From: JAUWKC01 sp035529895
Lineage (GTDB): Bacteria; Planctomycetota; Phycisphaerae; Sedimentisphaerales; Anaerobacaceae
Length of the DNA: 64,000 nucleotides
Direction of reading: 5' to 3'
Assembly: GCA_035529895.1 (NCBI GenBank)
Contig: DATKVV010000078.1
Span: forward strand, 11,172 to 75,171
The notes under the pieces were generated by a model, which saw only the letters and a program-made list of their open reading frames with translations, searched no databases and had not been told where the DNA came from. Shown in pieces: positions 18,530 to 28,106 of this stretch. The stretch's first letter is position 1; each line of letters starts with the position of its first letter. Both the position numbers and the translations under genes were made by a program.

Positions 18530-19156
18530 ATGGCCAGAATCCTAAAGGATTATCCTTCGGTTGCCTTGAAACCGGAACAGTTAAACGGCAAAATAGATTT
18601 TGTCCTCGTTTTTGGACGTCGAGGCCCCGTCCATATCGAAATTGGCGCCGGCAAAGCCGCATTCATCCTGAATCAGGCTATGGCCCAGCCGACCGTCAAT
18701 TTCCTCGGCATCGAGCGGGCAGGCAGATACTACCGCTACGCCGTTGACCGTATCGGCCGGCACGGCCTGACGAACGTCAGGATTATCCGCATCGACGCCG
18801 CCGCATTTCTGGCCGATTTTTTCCCTGCCGGCTCCGTCGACTGCCTCCACATCTATTTCCCCGACCCCTGGCCCAAGAAACGCCATCACAAAAGACGCTT
18901 CTTTTGCCCCGCCAACCTTGAGCAGCTTATCCGGACCTTAAAACCCGGCGGCCAAATAAGGGTGGCCACAGACCACGCCGACTATTTCGAGCTTATAACC
19001 AGCCTGATGGCCGCCAACGCAGACCGCCTCGAACCCGCTCAGTTTCTACCCACCGCCGGCGCCGGTCAGGACGAGTGGGTCGGCACAAACTTCGAAAGAA
19101 AATACCTCAAGAAAAAAAGGACAATTTACACCCTTGCTGTCACGAAAATAGTATGA
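18530..19156 (+). CDS. trmB: tRNA (guanine-N7-)-methyltransferase TrmB
   Basis: Makes 7-methylguanosine at position 46 of tRNA using S-adenosylmethionine. 208 residues, close to the usual family length. The SAM-binding loop is HIEIGAGKAAFI, followed by FLGIERAGRYY. The family hallmark DPWPKKRHHKRRFF is present, as is the later strand RVATDHADYFE. The reading frame opens at TTG 18524, but the ATG at 18530 is the likelier start. The gene stands alone between divergent and convergent neighbours. Confidence 0.93.
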   Translation: MARILKDYPSVALKPEQLNGKIDFVLVFGRRGPVHIEIGAGKAAFILNQAMAQPTVNFLGIERAGRYYRYAVDRIGRHGLTNVRIIRIDAAAFLADFFPAGSVDCLHIYFPDPWPKKRHHKRRFFCPANLEQLIRTLKPGGQIRVATDHADYFELITSLMAANADRLEPAQFLPTAGAGQDEWVGTNFERKYLKKKRTIYTLAVTKIV

Positions 19157-19273
19157 GCAGATGCCCCGTACCGCCTTCCCTTCACGCCTTTTGCGCAGGC
19201 TCATGCACGACAATTTTTCTCTGAAGCCGCAGGATGCTTCGAAGCAATCAAATGGTTTTTTCGAAAGACAGGA

Positions 19274-20551
19274 CTAACTTTGCTTCAGCCACCGCAGAAC
19301 TTCCCGCATTGCCGGACGTTTGCCGTACATTAGAATTCCGGTTCGAAAGACCTTGGCAGCGCACCACATTACCCCCACCACCGCCGCCGCCAGCACAACT
19401 ATCGAAGCGATAACCTCGACCACCCATACATGCGAGCTGGCGGACAACCGAAGCATCATGACCATCGGCGTCAGCGGAGGCACGAACGAAAGAATCCTTG
19501 CATACGTACCATCGGGATGGTTGGCCAGGTTGAACCAGGATATCATGGGCAGCACAAAAATCAGGCTGATGGGCATCATCAGACTCTGCGTCTCTTTGAG
19601 TGTGTTGCAGACCGAGCCTATGCCGGCCATTATCGCGCTGAAAAAGGCAAAACCGAGGATGTAATAAACCACAAAGTACACCATCAGCTCCGCGCCTACC
19701 TCGACGCTCAGACCTTTCCACCGGGCGGTCCCGTACGCCGCAACAGCCCACAGGCTGATTACCGTCAGACCGATTCCCACGAGCCCTGCGATTTTGCCCG
19801 CCATCAGCTCGAAAGGGGTGACCGCCGACAGCAGCACCTCAACCACACGCGATGATTTTTCTTCTATGATGCTTGTGAGCATATGCTGGCCGGCCAGGAA
19901 AATCCCCAGAAACATCAGGTACATAAAGAAAAACGGAACCATCATTTGCGCCACCTTCCGGTGCTGACTCTGAACCTGTTCTTTGTCACCGGCCAGCCCC
20001 ACTTCTATATGCTCCGTGGGCACTCGCCGGCGCAGCTCGGCCAGCAGTTGGGGCGAGAGGTCCCGCAGCTTGCACCGCCGATTGACTACCGCGTTGTTCA
20101 GGAGATTTTCAATCGTAAATGGCGCATCGAAAGTCGCCGCCTTGGTCCCGCACATATAGAAGTGCACCTTGCCTTCGCCGCTGATAACCTCCTTATCAAC
20201 AACAAAGTAAACATCCAGCTTGCGGTTTCGCAGTTTCTCCTTCTGCTCTGCCGCCGCTTGTTCAAGGCCTGCCTGGTCGCTCTCAACCTGCTGCAAATCA
20301 ATCTGGCGCTGCGGATGTGATTTATTGTACGCCTCGAAGGCGGCTTTGATCTCTTCTGCCAGCTCTCCGGACAGGTCCGTCATGGCCGCTTTCACCGGCG
20401 GACGCGGTCCCTCCTTTTCTTTGACCATTCGCCCCGTGAAGAATATAATCGCAACGACTATAATCGGCGCCATCAGTATGCCGAAAATAAACGTTTTGGT
20501 CCTGACCGTCTCAAGATACTCCCGCTCGGCAATCTTAAGGGTCCTGTGCAT
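19274..20551 (-). CDS. ABC-2 type transporter permease (NatB-like)
   Basis: 425-residue membrane component of an exporter. The ATG at 20551 (MHRTLKIAEREYLETV) overlaps the 3' end of the ATPase gene by 17 bases, which indicates coupling; a start 24 bases upstream is less likely. One transmembrane helix lies near the N-terminus (FIFGILMAPIIVVAIIFF), then a periplasmic domain of about 150 residues with EKEGPRPPVK and Gln-rich stretches. At least five helices follow. This is the layout of NatB, which exports sodium or other small solutes with NatA. The substrate is uncertain. Confidence 0.85.
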   Translation of the reverse strand: MHRTLKIAEREYLETVRTKTFIFGILMAPIIVVAIIFFTGRMVKEKEGPRPPVKAAMTDLSGELAEEIKAAFEAYNKSHPQRQIDLQQVESDQAGLEQAAAEQKEKLRNRKLDVYFVVDKEVISGEGKVHFYMCGTKAATFDAPFTIENLLNNAVVNRRCKLRDLSPQLLAELRRRVPTEHIEVGLAGDKEQVQSQHRKVAQMMVPFFFMYLMFLGIFLAGQHMLTSIIEEKSSRVVEVLLSAVTPFELMAGKIAGLVGIGLTVISLWAVAAYGTARWKGLSVEVGAELMVYFVVYYILGFAFFSAIMAGIGSVCNTLKETQSLMMPISLIFVLPMISWFNLANHPDGTYARILSFVPPLTPMVMMLRLSASSHVWVVEVIASIVVLAAAVVGVMWCAAKVFRTGILMYGKRPAMREVLRWLKQS

Positions 20552-21446
20552 TGTCGGCCCCAACCAGTTTAACAAAGATTTCGTGCAGTGACGGAACTTT
20601 CATTTCAAACGCTCGTATCCGCACGCGCCCCACCAGGGCTTTGAGCAGTTCCTGAGTGTCCCCACCCTCTGACAGTGCAATCTCCAGCCTCCTTCCTTCA
20701 CGCTTTACCCCCGCCACCATCGGCAGGGCTGCGATAAAGCCGGTGTCCCCCTCCGCCTCGATGGACACCGCATGGCCTTTCTGCCGCGAGCGAATTTCAT
20801 CCAGCCCTCCGTCCAGAACGGCCCTGCCCTTGTTTATCAAAAGAATGAAATCGCAAAGACGCTCGGCTTCGTGCATAACGTGCGTCGAGAATATAACCGT
20901 TCTTCCTTCGTCGCGCATCTCGAGAATAATCTCTTTGAGCAGGTCCAGGTTTACCGGGTCCAGCCCGGAAAACGGCTCGTCAAGCACCAGAAGGTCCGGC
21001 TCATTGACTACCGTCACCGCGAACTGCAGCTTTTGGTGCATTCCCCGCGAGAGGTCCTCAACTTTTTTACCGGCCCAGCCGCCCAAGCCGACGCGCTCCA
21101 GCCATTGCGGCGCCTTCTCCGCAATCCTGCCCTTGCTCATCCCTTTAATTGCGCCGAAATACCCCAGCACTTTGGAAACCGTCATCTTCCGGTACAGCCC
21201 CCGCTCCTCGGGCATGTAGCCTATCCTGTCCCTATCCCCCGTGTTTGCCCCGTCCCCGAATATCGCGATGCGCCCGCTGTCCGGCCGGATAATATTCATA
21301 ATCATCCGAATGGTGGTCGTCTTGCCTGCCCCGTTGGGCCCGAGGAACCCGTATATGCTTGCCGCCGGGACCCGCACGCTAAGGCCGTCAACTGCTCGAA
21401 CCTCACCGAATGATTTGCAAACCTGCTCGAGTAACACCGCGTCCAT
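20535..21446 (-). CDS. ABC transporter ATP-binding protein (NatA-like)
   Basis: 303-residue ATPase that drives the permease at 19274. Walker A is GPNGAGKTTT (about 35-44). The signature region is LSRGMHQKLQ, with LSRGM in place of LSGGQ, a common variant in NatA-type proteins. Walker B is LLVLDEPFSGLDP and the switch histidine lies in STHVMHEAERL. A C-terminal domain of about 80 residues follows. First gene of a two-gene operon. Confidence 0.9.
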   Translation of the reverse strand: MDAVLLEQVCKSFGEVRAVDGLSVRVPAASIYGFLGPNGAGKTTTIRMIMNIIRPDSGRIAIFGDGANTGDRDRIGYMPEERGLYRKMTVSKVLGYFGAIKGMSKGRIAEKAPQWLERVGLGGWAGKKVEDLSRGMHQKLQFAVTVVNEPDLLVLDEPFSGLDPVNLDLLKEIILEMRDEGRTVIFSTHVMHEAERLCDFILLINKGRAVLDGGLDEIRSRQKGHAVSIEAEGDTGFIAALPMVAGVKREGRRLEIALSEGGDTQELLKALVGRVRIRAFEMKVPSLHEIFVKLVGADNAQDP

Positions 21447-21571
21447 ACCACGGACAATACCCCAAAAGGATGCCTCTTGTCAAAATAAAAACACGCCCCG
21501 TAAACGTCACGGTCGTTCGCTTTGCAAATCCGCAGTTTTTCACCTGAAAAACCGCAACAAGCCGCTTCGCG

Positions 21572-21845
21572 TCACCAGAAGATAATATACAGGGCGGCAG
21601 TTGCAACGATAACAGCAGTGCCCATCCAAAAAACAGATGTGACCGGCAGCCTGCCCGTTCATCTCCACAAACTGCTCGCTGAGGATGTTGGCCGCAATAA
21701 GAGAAAAACCAATCAGCGGCCGGACAAGTCCCCGGCTGGCCGGAAAAGAATCTTCGCCCCTTTGTTCCTTGCGGCTTTTGAATATGCTGAAGACGACAAC
21801 AAGAACGAAGGAAGCCAAGAATACGCCAATATCAAAGCGATGCAA
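21572..21845 (-). pseudogene. Relic of a sodium:solute symporter (SSS), N- and C-termini joined
   Basis: Read from about 21845, the minus strand encodes an SSS-type N-terminus: DIGVFLASFVLVVVFSIFK, then LIGFSLIAANILSEQFVEMNGQAAG. The last part is the conserved TM2 region of SGLT-like symporters, which usually reads IAANIS-EQFxGMNGxA. There is no ATG; a TTG directly follows a stop. Near 21641-21655 the frame shifts by one base, and the new frame reads VTSVFWMGTAVIVATAALYIIFW and stops at 21572-21574. That looks like the last helix of the same family. About 450 residues of the middle are missing, so this is a deletion remnant. Family assignment rests on motif recall. Confidence 0.6.
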
Positions 21846-21986
21846 TTACGTGACTTGTCAACTCATGCCCAAAGAAGTATCCGGCGATTTGAGTCTTTTC
21901 TAAAGAACTGTTCTCAAGAGCCGCTGATTGCCGGTGCTTGTGGATGTCTGCAAACCTTTGTTTCGGTGGTCGCCTGGGAAAGTGCG

Positions 21987-23948
21987 TCATTTTGCGTCCC
22001 ATTTGATATTCTTGTCGGCGGTATATTTACGGATGGCTGCGATTTCATCGGGGCGGTAGGGGGTTCCGTCGGCGTGCAGGATATCGTGAAACCAGCCGGT
22101 GTTGGGGTCGATTGTGCCGCCTCTTTTGTTGCTCCAGGGAAACTGGCACTGGGTCCTGCCATTAACCAGCCCCCAGCTATAGCATCCAACTCGTTCGCTC
22201 TTAAAAAGAGGCAGTTCCGTCTCGAACCGGCTGCCTTTGGCCCGCGCCATCCACTCGGAGCAGATAATGGGCCGGTTGTGCTTTTTGAATTCGGCAATCC
22301 TTTTCTTCATCCCTTTGCAATCGGTATAGGCATGGAAGCTGGTCACATCCGATAGCGCGAGTGTAGCCTCGTTGATATTTTTATGGCGCTTTGAGTATGG
22401 CGCCACGGTCAGGGGCTGCTCGGGGTCTGCCTCTCTCGCCCAGGAAAAGGCGGCCTTGAGCAGGGGCAGGCTCTTGTCACCCATTCCCGCGGCGCCGGGC
22501 TCGTTGTAAATGTCCCAGGCTAAGACGCGCTTGTCTCTGCCAAAGCTGCCGACCATATCCTTAACATATCTTTCGAGGTCGGGCCATTCGTTCTGGTCGG
22601 TGACACGTTTGTGGCCCGGGCTCGGCGTCCAGCTCGGCAGAATCATGCCGGGGATGGGCTCTCTCTGCTTGCCCGGATATGGTTCGGTCTGTCGCGGGTC
22701 GCCGAAGGTGCAGTCGTCAAACAGGACGGGCATGACCGATATGCCGCGTTTGGCGGCGATGGTCAGGAATCTGTCGAACGTTCTTTTGAAGCTGTCGGGG
22801 TCGCGTTTCCAGGCGATATACTGAACGAAAGCGCGGGCGGTATTGAAGCCGAGGTCGGCGGCCCATCCGAGTTCGCGGTCTATGGTTCTTTCGTCGAAGC
22901 CTTTGTAGGACTGCCACCATTCAGTGGTGTTGCATGCGGTGCTGGGGACATAGTTGAAGCCCACAAGCCAGGGCCGTTGTTTGTACCATTTCCAGGCCTT
23001 CTCCGCGGGCCAGCGTTGTTGAGTGCTGAATTGCCCTTTATCGAGGAATCCCGCCTGTCGCATCCATTGTGCGCACTGGGCGGGCCAGTTTGATGTGGTG
23101 TTGCCCGGTATTCCCAGGCCGAAGCCATGCCGGCCGGTCTGGTAGATGTGCATTTCGACCGGCACTTTGGCGTTTCTCAGGGCGCGGTAGAAACTCAGAC
23201 TGTTTTCGACCGACACAGTCTTATCATCGGCGGTGTGAACGAGAAACGTGGGCGGCGTTTGGGCTGTGACTTGTTTTTCGTTCGAAAGAAATTCGAGCAG
23301 TTCAGGGTCGGGATTTTCGCCGAGGAGGTTGCGCATCGAGCCTTTGGAGGCAAACGGCTGGGTGAACGTAATGACCGGATATATCAGAATCATAAAGTCC
23401 GGCCGACAACCCGCGCGCTCAATCGGGTCGTCTGAAGCGGGATTGCCCCAATCAAAATGAGTGCCGGCGGTTGACGCCAGATGTCCGCCCGCGGAAAAAC
23501 CAAGAATGCCGATTCGATTCGGGTCAATGTTCCACCGCCCGGCGTGGGTACGGGCGGTGCGAACTGCCCGCTGGGCATCTTTTAAGGGGACCGGGTGACC
23601 ATACCCGCCGCCGCGAGTGCGATACTTGAGCACAAGGCCGGCGACGCCGAACGAATTTAGCCATTCGGCGACTTGGTCGCCTTCGTGAGAAATGGCTAAT
23701 CCGCCATAGCCGCCTCCGGGACAGATTACGACGGCCGCGCCGGTGTTCTTCTCCGCCGGCGGAAGATAGACGGTCAAGGTCGGCTTGTCGGCCTCTTCGT
23801 CGCCTTTACTGTAAGGGTCGTTCTTCGGCCAAAGAAGTTCGACGTGCGCCGCAAATGCTTTGTCGCCGGTTTGAGTTGATGCTGCTGTGGCCGAAATAAT
23901 AGCCAGTGCAATCAGGAATACGACCGGCTGCTTCGCTTTCCTCGGCAT
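21987..23948 (-). CDS. Secreted bifunctional esterase-glycosidase fusion
   Basis: 653 residues with an N-terminal signal peptide (MPRKAKQPVVFLIALAIISATAAS). About residues 35-300 form an alpha/beta hydrolase of the BD-FAE/acetyl-xylan-esterase type: oxyanion-loop CPGGGYGGL, nucleophile motif GFSAGG (Ser 152), acid in HTADDKT (Asp 241 or 242) and His 274 in GRHGFG. About residues 325-653 form a GH5-like TIM barrel with acid/base Glu 483 in WDIYNEPG and candidate nucleophile Glu 565 in IICSEWMAR. The fusion would remove acyl groups and cut the glycan backbone in one polypeptide. The SSS transporter relic lies just downstream. Confidence 0.82.
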   Translation of the reverse strand: MPRKAKQPVVFLIALAIISATAASTQTGDKAFAAHVELLWPKNDPYSKGDEEADKPTLTVYLPPAEKNTGAAVVICPGGGYGGLAISHEGDQVAEWLNSFGVAGLVLKYRTRGGGYGHPVPLKDAQRAVRTARTHAGRWNIDPNRIGILGFSAGGHLASTAGTHFDWGNPASDDPIERAGCRPDFMILIYPVITFTQPFASKGSMRNLLGENPDPELLEFLSNEKQVTAQTPPTFLVHTADDKTVSVENSLSFYRALRNAKVPVEMHIYQTGRHGFGLGIPGNTTSNWPAQCAQWMRQAGFLDKGQFSTQQRWPAEKAWKWYKQRPWLVGFNYVPSTACNTTEWWQSYKGFDERTIDRELGWAADLGFNTARAFVQYIAWKRDPDSFKRTFDRFLTIAAKRGISVMPVLFDDCTFGDPRQTEPYPGKQREPIPGMILPSWTPSPGHKRVTDQNEWPDLERYVKDMVGSFGRDKRVLAWDIYNEPGAAGMGDKSLPLLKAAFSWAREADPEQPLTVAPYSKRHKNINEATLALSDVTSFHAYTDCKGMKKRIAEFKKHNRPIICSEWMARAKGSRFETELPLFKSERVGCYSWGLVNGRTQCQFPWSNKRGGTIDPNTGWFHDILHADGTPYRPDEIAAIRKYTADKNIKWDAK

Positions 23949-24354
23949 AATTTCTACCTCCCTTTCAGCTCAAAATTTAAAAGTGTTATTCGGCTGCCGG
24001 ACATCGCTGCAAAGGATACGGGCCGGCGTCGCAGGTGTCAACGTTGGCACGGTCGGCAAGCATCATGTGGAATATGAGAAGGCAGCTCTGTCATGACTAA
24101 GTACGCAAATCTGTGGACGGACATTCCTTATCAAGATCCGGCTGGCCTTGGCCGGCCGATTCTGGTATGCTATCGGAGACCCTTTGACGATGAAGTTTTT
24201 TTACTGGCTTGCGGCAAGATTGCAAAGATGCAAAAGGTGATCAAACAAATGAGCAGATGAAAGTTTCTGTCGTCGTCGGCGACTTTGTAATAAACCAGAA
24301 CTATAGAACTGATTGAGCTAAATCGGTCGGCTGAACCTTCTCAGAAGCGGTGAC
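23949..24354. other. Divergent intergenic region
   Basis: About 400 bases between divergent starts. Short reading frames here are not coding-like. The palindromic stretch GGCCTTGGCCGGCC lies near 24145. No RNA gene or recognisable operator is seen. Confidence 0.3.
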
Positions 24355-25653
24355 ATGATTATGCGTATAAAAGCATTCGCATTAGTGATGTTTACATGGC
24401 CCCTATTCGGCGGGCAGTCCCTTGCCGCGGATTGGCCGCAGTGGCGCGGACCCAATAGGGACGGCGTCTGGCGGGAAAAGGGCATTGTGCAAAAGTTTGA
24501 TGGGCCGCAGTTGCCAATCCGCTGGCGGGCGAAAATCGCCAACGGCTACAGCGGCCCGACCGTCTCCAACGGCCGCGTGTATCTCACCGACCGCCTGACC
24601 GAGCCGAATCAGGTCGAACGCGTCCTCTGCTTCGACGCCATGACCGGCAAACAAATCTGGTCGCATACCTATGGATGCACATACGGTAAGGTCGGACACC
24701 CGGACGGCCCGCGGGCTTCGGTCACTATCGATAACGGCCGCGCCTACTCACTCGGCACTATGGGGCATCTATTCTGTTTGGACGCGGCAAACGGAAAAAT
24801 CCTGTGGAGTAAAGACCCCGCTGCCGACTACCAGTCTAAGGTGCCGATTTGGGGGATTGCCGCCGCGCCGCTAATCGAAGGCGGGATGGTTGTGATCCAG
24901 GTCGGCGGCAAAGACAACGCCTGCCTGATTGCCTTTGATAAGCTCACGGGCAAAGAAAAATGGCGGGCGCTGAATGACGGCGCTTCTTATTCGGCGCCCA
25001 TCGTCATAGAACAGGCGGGCCAACGCGTGCTGGTTTGCCTTACGGCCGAACGTCTGGTCGGACTCGACCCGGCCTCCGGTAAGTTCTACTGGCAGCAGCC
25101 GTTCAAATCCATCCAGAACGTTGCCACTCCCGTCGTTTATAAGAATTTCGTATTTGTATCAAGTTTCTTTGACGGCTCAATGCTGGTCAGACTCGATAAT
25201 AACAAGGCCGCGGCCGGCCTCGTTTGGCGAAGAAAAGGCCAAAGCGAAAAAAAAACCGACAGCCTGCACTGCTGCATATCCACACCGATTCTCGACGGGG
25301 ACTATATTTACGGCGTCGATAGTTACGGCGAGCTGCGATGTCTCGACCTCCATACCGGCGACCGCATCTGGGAAAGTCTCGATGCTGTCCCGAGGGACCG
25401 CTGGGCCAATATCCACTTTATCCGCCACAAGGACAACGTATGGATGTTTAACGAGCGGGGCGAACTGATTATCAGCAAGCTATCGCCCAAAGGATTCGAG
25501 CAAATCACCAGGGCCAAACTGATTGACCCCACCCCCGGCCAGCTCAGCAGAGCCGGCGGCGTCTGCTGGTCCCACCCCGCCTTTGCATACAAGCACGTTT
25601 ACGCCAGAAACGACCAGGAACTGCTGTGCGCAAATCTTGGCGTTCCAGATTGA
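24355..25653 (+). CDS. Secreted PQQ-type beta-propeller protein
   Basis: 432 residues with a signal peptide (MIMRIKAFALVMFTWPLFGGQSLAA) followed by DWPQWRGPNRDGV, the common opening of planctomycete PQQ-like propeller proteins. Repeated blades carry the family motif ending in G-x-x-x-W (CFDAMTGKQIWSH, CLDAANGKILWSK, AFDKLTGKEKWRA, GLDPASGKFYWQQ, CLDLHTGDRIWES). The fold is that of BamB and the PQQ dehydrogenases, but I see no evidence for an enzyme active site. ATGs at 24355 and 24361 are both possible starts. Confidence 0.85.
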   Translation: MIMRIKAFALVMFTWPLFGGQSLAADWPQWRGPNRDGVWREKGIVQKFDGPQLPIRWRAKIANGYSGPTVSNGRVYLTDRLTEPNQVERVLCFDAMTGKQIWSHTYGCTYGKVGHPDGPRASVTIDNGRAYSLGTMGHLFCLDAANGKILWSKDPAADYQSKVPIWGIAAAPLIEGGMVVIQVGGKDNACLIAFDKLTGKEKWRALNDGASYSAPIVIEQAGQRVLVCLTAERLVGLDPASGKFYWQQPFKSIQNVATPVVYKNFVFVSSFFDGSMLVRLDNNKAAAGLVWRRKGQSEKKTDSLHCCISTPILDGDYIYGVDSYGELRCLDLHTGDRIWESLDAVPRDRWANIHFIRHKDNVWMFNERGELIISKLSPKGFEQITRAKLIDPTPGQLSRAGGVCWSHPAFAYKHVYARNDQELLCANLGVPD

Positions 25654-25815
25654 ATTTCACTATTGCTGCGGAAGCTAAACATGCAACGTGCGGTCGTTTG
25701 ACTAAAACCTTCCGCTTGTTGTATCTGATCTTCAGGCCTGCTCAGCTTTTCTTCTGACCATCATTGGGCCGAGCGGAGCGGCCGGAGCGTGTATGTTTCA
25801 GCGCCCCGACGAAAG

Positions 25816-26346
25816 TCATGGTTGCGGGACTTTGGTCAACACCGTTTTTTCCCAATCAAACTCACTTAGCTTTGGTACCGCCGGCACCGATAGTTCGCCT
25901 TGTTTTTTCAATGGCAGCCTTATTACTCCCAAAGCCGGCGTATTAACCGACAGACCCAGATCGGCTTGGTAGGGAATTTTGGAGCCCGGCCTTATCCCCT
26001 TAAACGCCTCAATGAGGTCCATATAGTTTATAGTCGCCGGAAGTGAAACTGACTTCTTGCTTTCGGCGGGCACAGTGGTCTGGAGGTCAGCCTTACCGGC
26101 AAACAATGACTTTGACCTGCTGGTCAGGCCGTAGTCGACATTCACCAGCGGCAGGGCGACCGGATAAGGGTTTTCAACCTCCACGTCGAAAAGCAGTGTC
26201 GCTGAATCGACTGTAATGTTATCGAACTTCAGACCCGTCATTTGCGCGCGCGGCTTGGGAACATCCAGAGCCTGCTGCATTGTTTCGCACCCTGAGGCAA
26301 AAACAGCCGCCACCACTGCCAAAATCACATATCCGTTAGTTCTCAT
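25816..26346 (-). CDS. LEA type 2 (WHy domain) lipoprotein
   Basis: 176 residues. The N-terminus is a lipoprotein signal with the lipobox FASGC (Cys at about 20). AGGAAAGG precedes the ATG. About residues 40-145 match the water-stress/LEA-2 domain: a central VEVENPYPVALPLVNVDYGL motif of the VxNPN/Y type and regular beta strands. LEA-2 lipoproteins are thought to protect envelope components under stress. The gene is monocistronic. Confidence 0.8.
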   Translation of the reverse strand: MRTNGYVILAVVAAVFASGCETMQQALDVPKPRAQMTGLKFDNITVDSATLLFDVEVENPYPVALPLVNVDYGLTSRSKSLFAGKADLQTTVPAESKKSVSLPATINYMDLIEAFKGIRPGSKIPYQADLGLSVNTPALGVIRLPLKKQGELSVPAVPKLSEFDWEKTVLTKVPQP

Positions 26347-27422
26347 GAGTATACCTTTCCTAAGAGGCCCCTTACTGCGCCTTTACGAACCTTGGCCGAG
26401 CCGGCCGAAAATCTGATGTCTAACGCCCCGCAGACAGTTCAACTCTGGCGCTCCGGGTTCGACTGTGCCTAAGCTGCCATTGCCTCGAACCTTTTGCCGC
26501 CGGAGTGACACAGCCGCGACTAACGTGAAGCAACTTTTTCGGCGTTAAAAACGCCCCAATGTTCTTTGCCGCCGCCGTCCTGAACATGAACATCTCCATG
26601 TGTGAACGGCTTCGTAATATGATTCTGGTCAAGACTCAGCGTGATTTTCGCGGGCACGTCGAAATAAACATCCCGGTAGTTCTCACACCTGACAGACGGA
26701 CTAACGACACAGTTCACACTGCTGTCACCCCGTTCAGACACCGCCACTGTCGGAGCTTACCCTACAGAGGCTTCAACTACTTTTAATAATTGTTCTGCGT
26801 GTTTCAATCGGGGCCTGACCTGTTTCATTTATAGGGTTTTCCCCTACGGGGGAGAAACTGCACGAATCTATTGGGCACTTCTTCTCTGCAAAATGGCGCC
26901 AAAGCACGTCTGCGCGAGGGCAGGGGGGCCGGCGTTTTCACGCCCCGTGAAGAAAATGGCAGGTTCCAACCACGTTGATTTTCGGCGCTGCTGGACTCCT
27001 GCGTAAACAAAAAGCGGGCCGAAAGGCGGAGAGAGGTGAATAAATTCGGCCCGCAATGGTATCCCTACCATTTATTGTACGATTGCCCTGCGCCGACGTT
27101 CAGCCCAAACACTCCTGCAGCAAAAAATCCTGGCTGACAAGTAAGCTCTTATCAGGGACGTAAACTTATTGAACACCGTTTCCTTTTCTTAAGACCGCGG
27201 TATCCAAAGGCTAAATAGTCCGAGCTAAAAACGCGAAAGTCTCCTTATCCACCAGATAAGCGATGCCAGCCGTATTCCTTCGCGAACTCTCACAACGGCG
27301 TGCGCCTTTCCCGCGCGCACTTACTTAGCCGGAGCTCTTTTTTAGTCTGCCGCAACGGTTTGGACCTCTCGCTTCAGCTTTCCTGCGCGCCCTCGGCATC
27401 CATACCAACAACAGCAGGCAGT
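26347..27422. other. 1.1-kb region without a supported gene
   Basis: Only short overlapping frames occur on both strands, none with a start, ribosome-binding site and coding-like composition together. Small hairpins are visible: GGCGTT-AAA-AACGCC at 26541-26555, CCCC-TAC-GGGG near 26841-26851, and the larger one at 27014-27054. It may be decayed sequence or hold an unrecognised RNA. Confidence 0.4.
27014..27054. repeat. Inverted repeat with 10-bp perfect arms
   Basis: GCGGGCCGAA at 27014-27023 pairs with TTCGGCCCGC at 27045-27054 around a 21-base, purine-rich loop containing GGCGGAGAGAGG. No T-run follows on either strand, so a simple terminator is not indicated. It lies about 370 bases downstream of the PEP-CTERM gene on its strand. 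Confidence 0.5.
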
Positions 27423-28106
27423 TCAGAGTATTCCGAACCTGCGCAAACAACCAAGAAGCCCCGCACCGATAAGCCCAAGCACCAGAGCCTCTGGAGCAGG
27501 GATAACATAAATACATGCCTGGAGCCTCGCAAAAGTCGTGCCGCTGTCGTTGTTGCCATTGAAGGCTTTCAGCCAAAGCTGATATTCGTGCAATGGGTCC
27601 ACAACATAATTTTCCTGCCAATCGACCGCGTAATATTCGAAAGGCAGGCCGACTGTGCTGCGGAGGTCCACCAGGTTATTATGAGTCAAATCGGTCAAGC
27701 TGTAGGTGACATAAGTCGAAATATCCTCAGTGCCCAGCCTTTCTCCGGTAAAAGATATGGACAACCAATCCGTGTCCGGCTTGAAAACGTACGTTGATTC
27801 TGCTCCTGCCAGCGTTGCAAACAAGGAGAACCCCGGCGTTATTGACGCCTCAACAGCAAAATTGCCCGCCGTACTGCAGGCGCTGTTCAGGCCTGTGTAA
27901 TACCCCGGGAATTCACACCACCCCTCACAGTACCCCGTGACCGGAACTGTATCGGTGTGGTCGTAGCTCGTATATTCTGCATAGTCGTGCGCCCACCCCC
28001 ATACACGGTGTGTTTCGGACAGGACTGTAATATTTGCAACCGCCTTAGATGCGTTGACCACAACTACCAAGAGGCAGCAAACATACACTAACACGCGCGC
28101 TTTCAT
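27423..28106 (-). CDS. PEP-CTERM-type exported protein
   Basis: 227 residues with a signal peptide (MKARVLVYVCCLLVVVVNASKAVA) and a C-terminal sorting signal: a proline-rich PAPE motif, a hydrophobic helix (ALVLGLIGAGLLG) and a basic end (CLRRFGIL). This is the architecture recognised by exosortases, with APE in place of the usual PEP. The central part is Tyr-, Thr- and Asp-rich with four cysteines between about 60 and 85, and is probably a beta-sandwich. Its role is unknown; such proteins are usually extracellular or linked to exopolysaccharide. No exosortase is encoded in this window. Confidence 0.72.
   Translation of the reverse strand: MKARVLVYVCCLLVVVVNASKAVANITVLSETHRVWGWAHDYAEYTSYDHTDTVPVTGYCEGWCEFPGYYTGLNSACSTAGNFAVEASITPGFSLFATLAGAESTYVFKPDTDWLSISFTGERLGTEDISTYVTYSLTDLTHNNLVDLRSTVGLPFEYYAVDWQENYVVDPLHEYQLWLKAFNGNNDSGTTFARLQACIYVIPAPEALVLGLIGAGLLGCLRRFGIL

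Noticed and set aside
21522..22355. 277-codon plus-strand frame
   Set aside because: Antisense to the esterase-glycosidase gene and the SSS relic, which both have family motifs.
26520..26747. 75-codon minus-strand frame in the gene-poor region
   Set aside because: No ribosome-binding site, no recognisable family, and an overlapping frame on the other strand is equally open.
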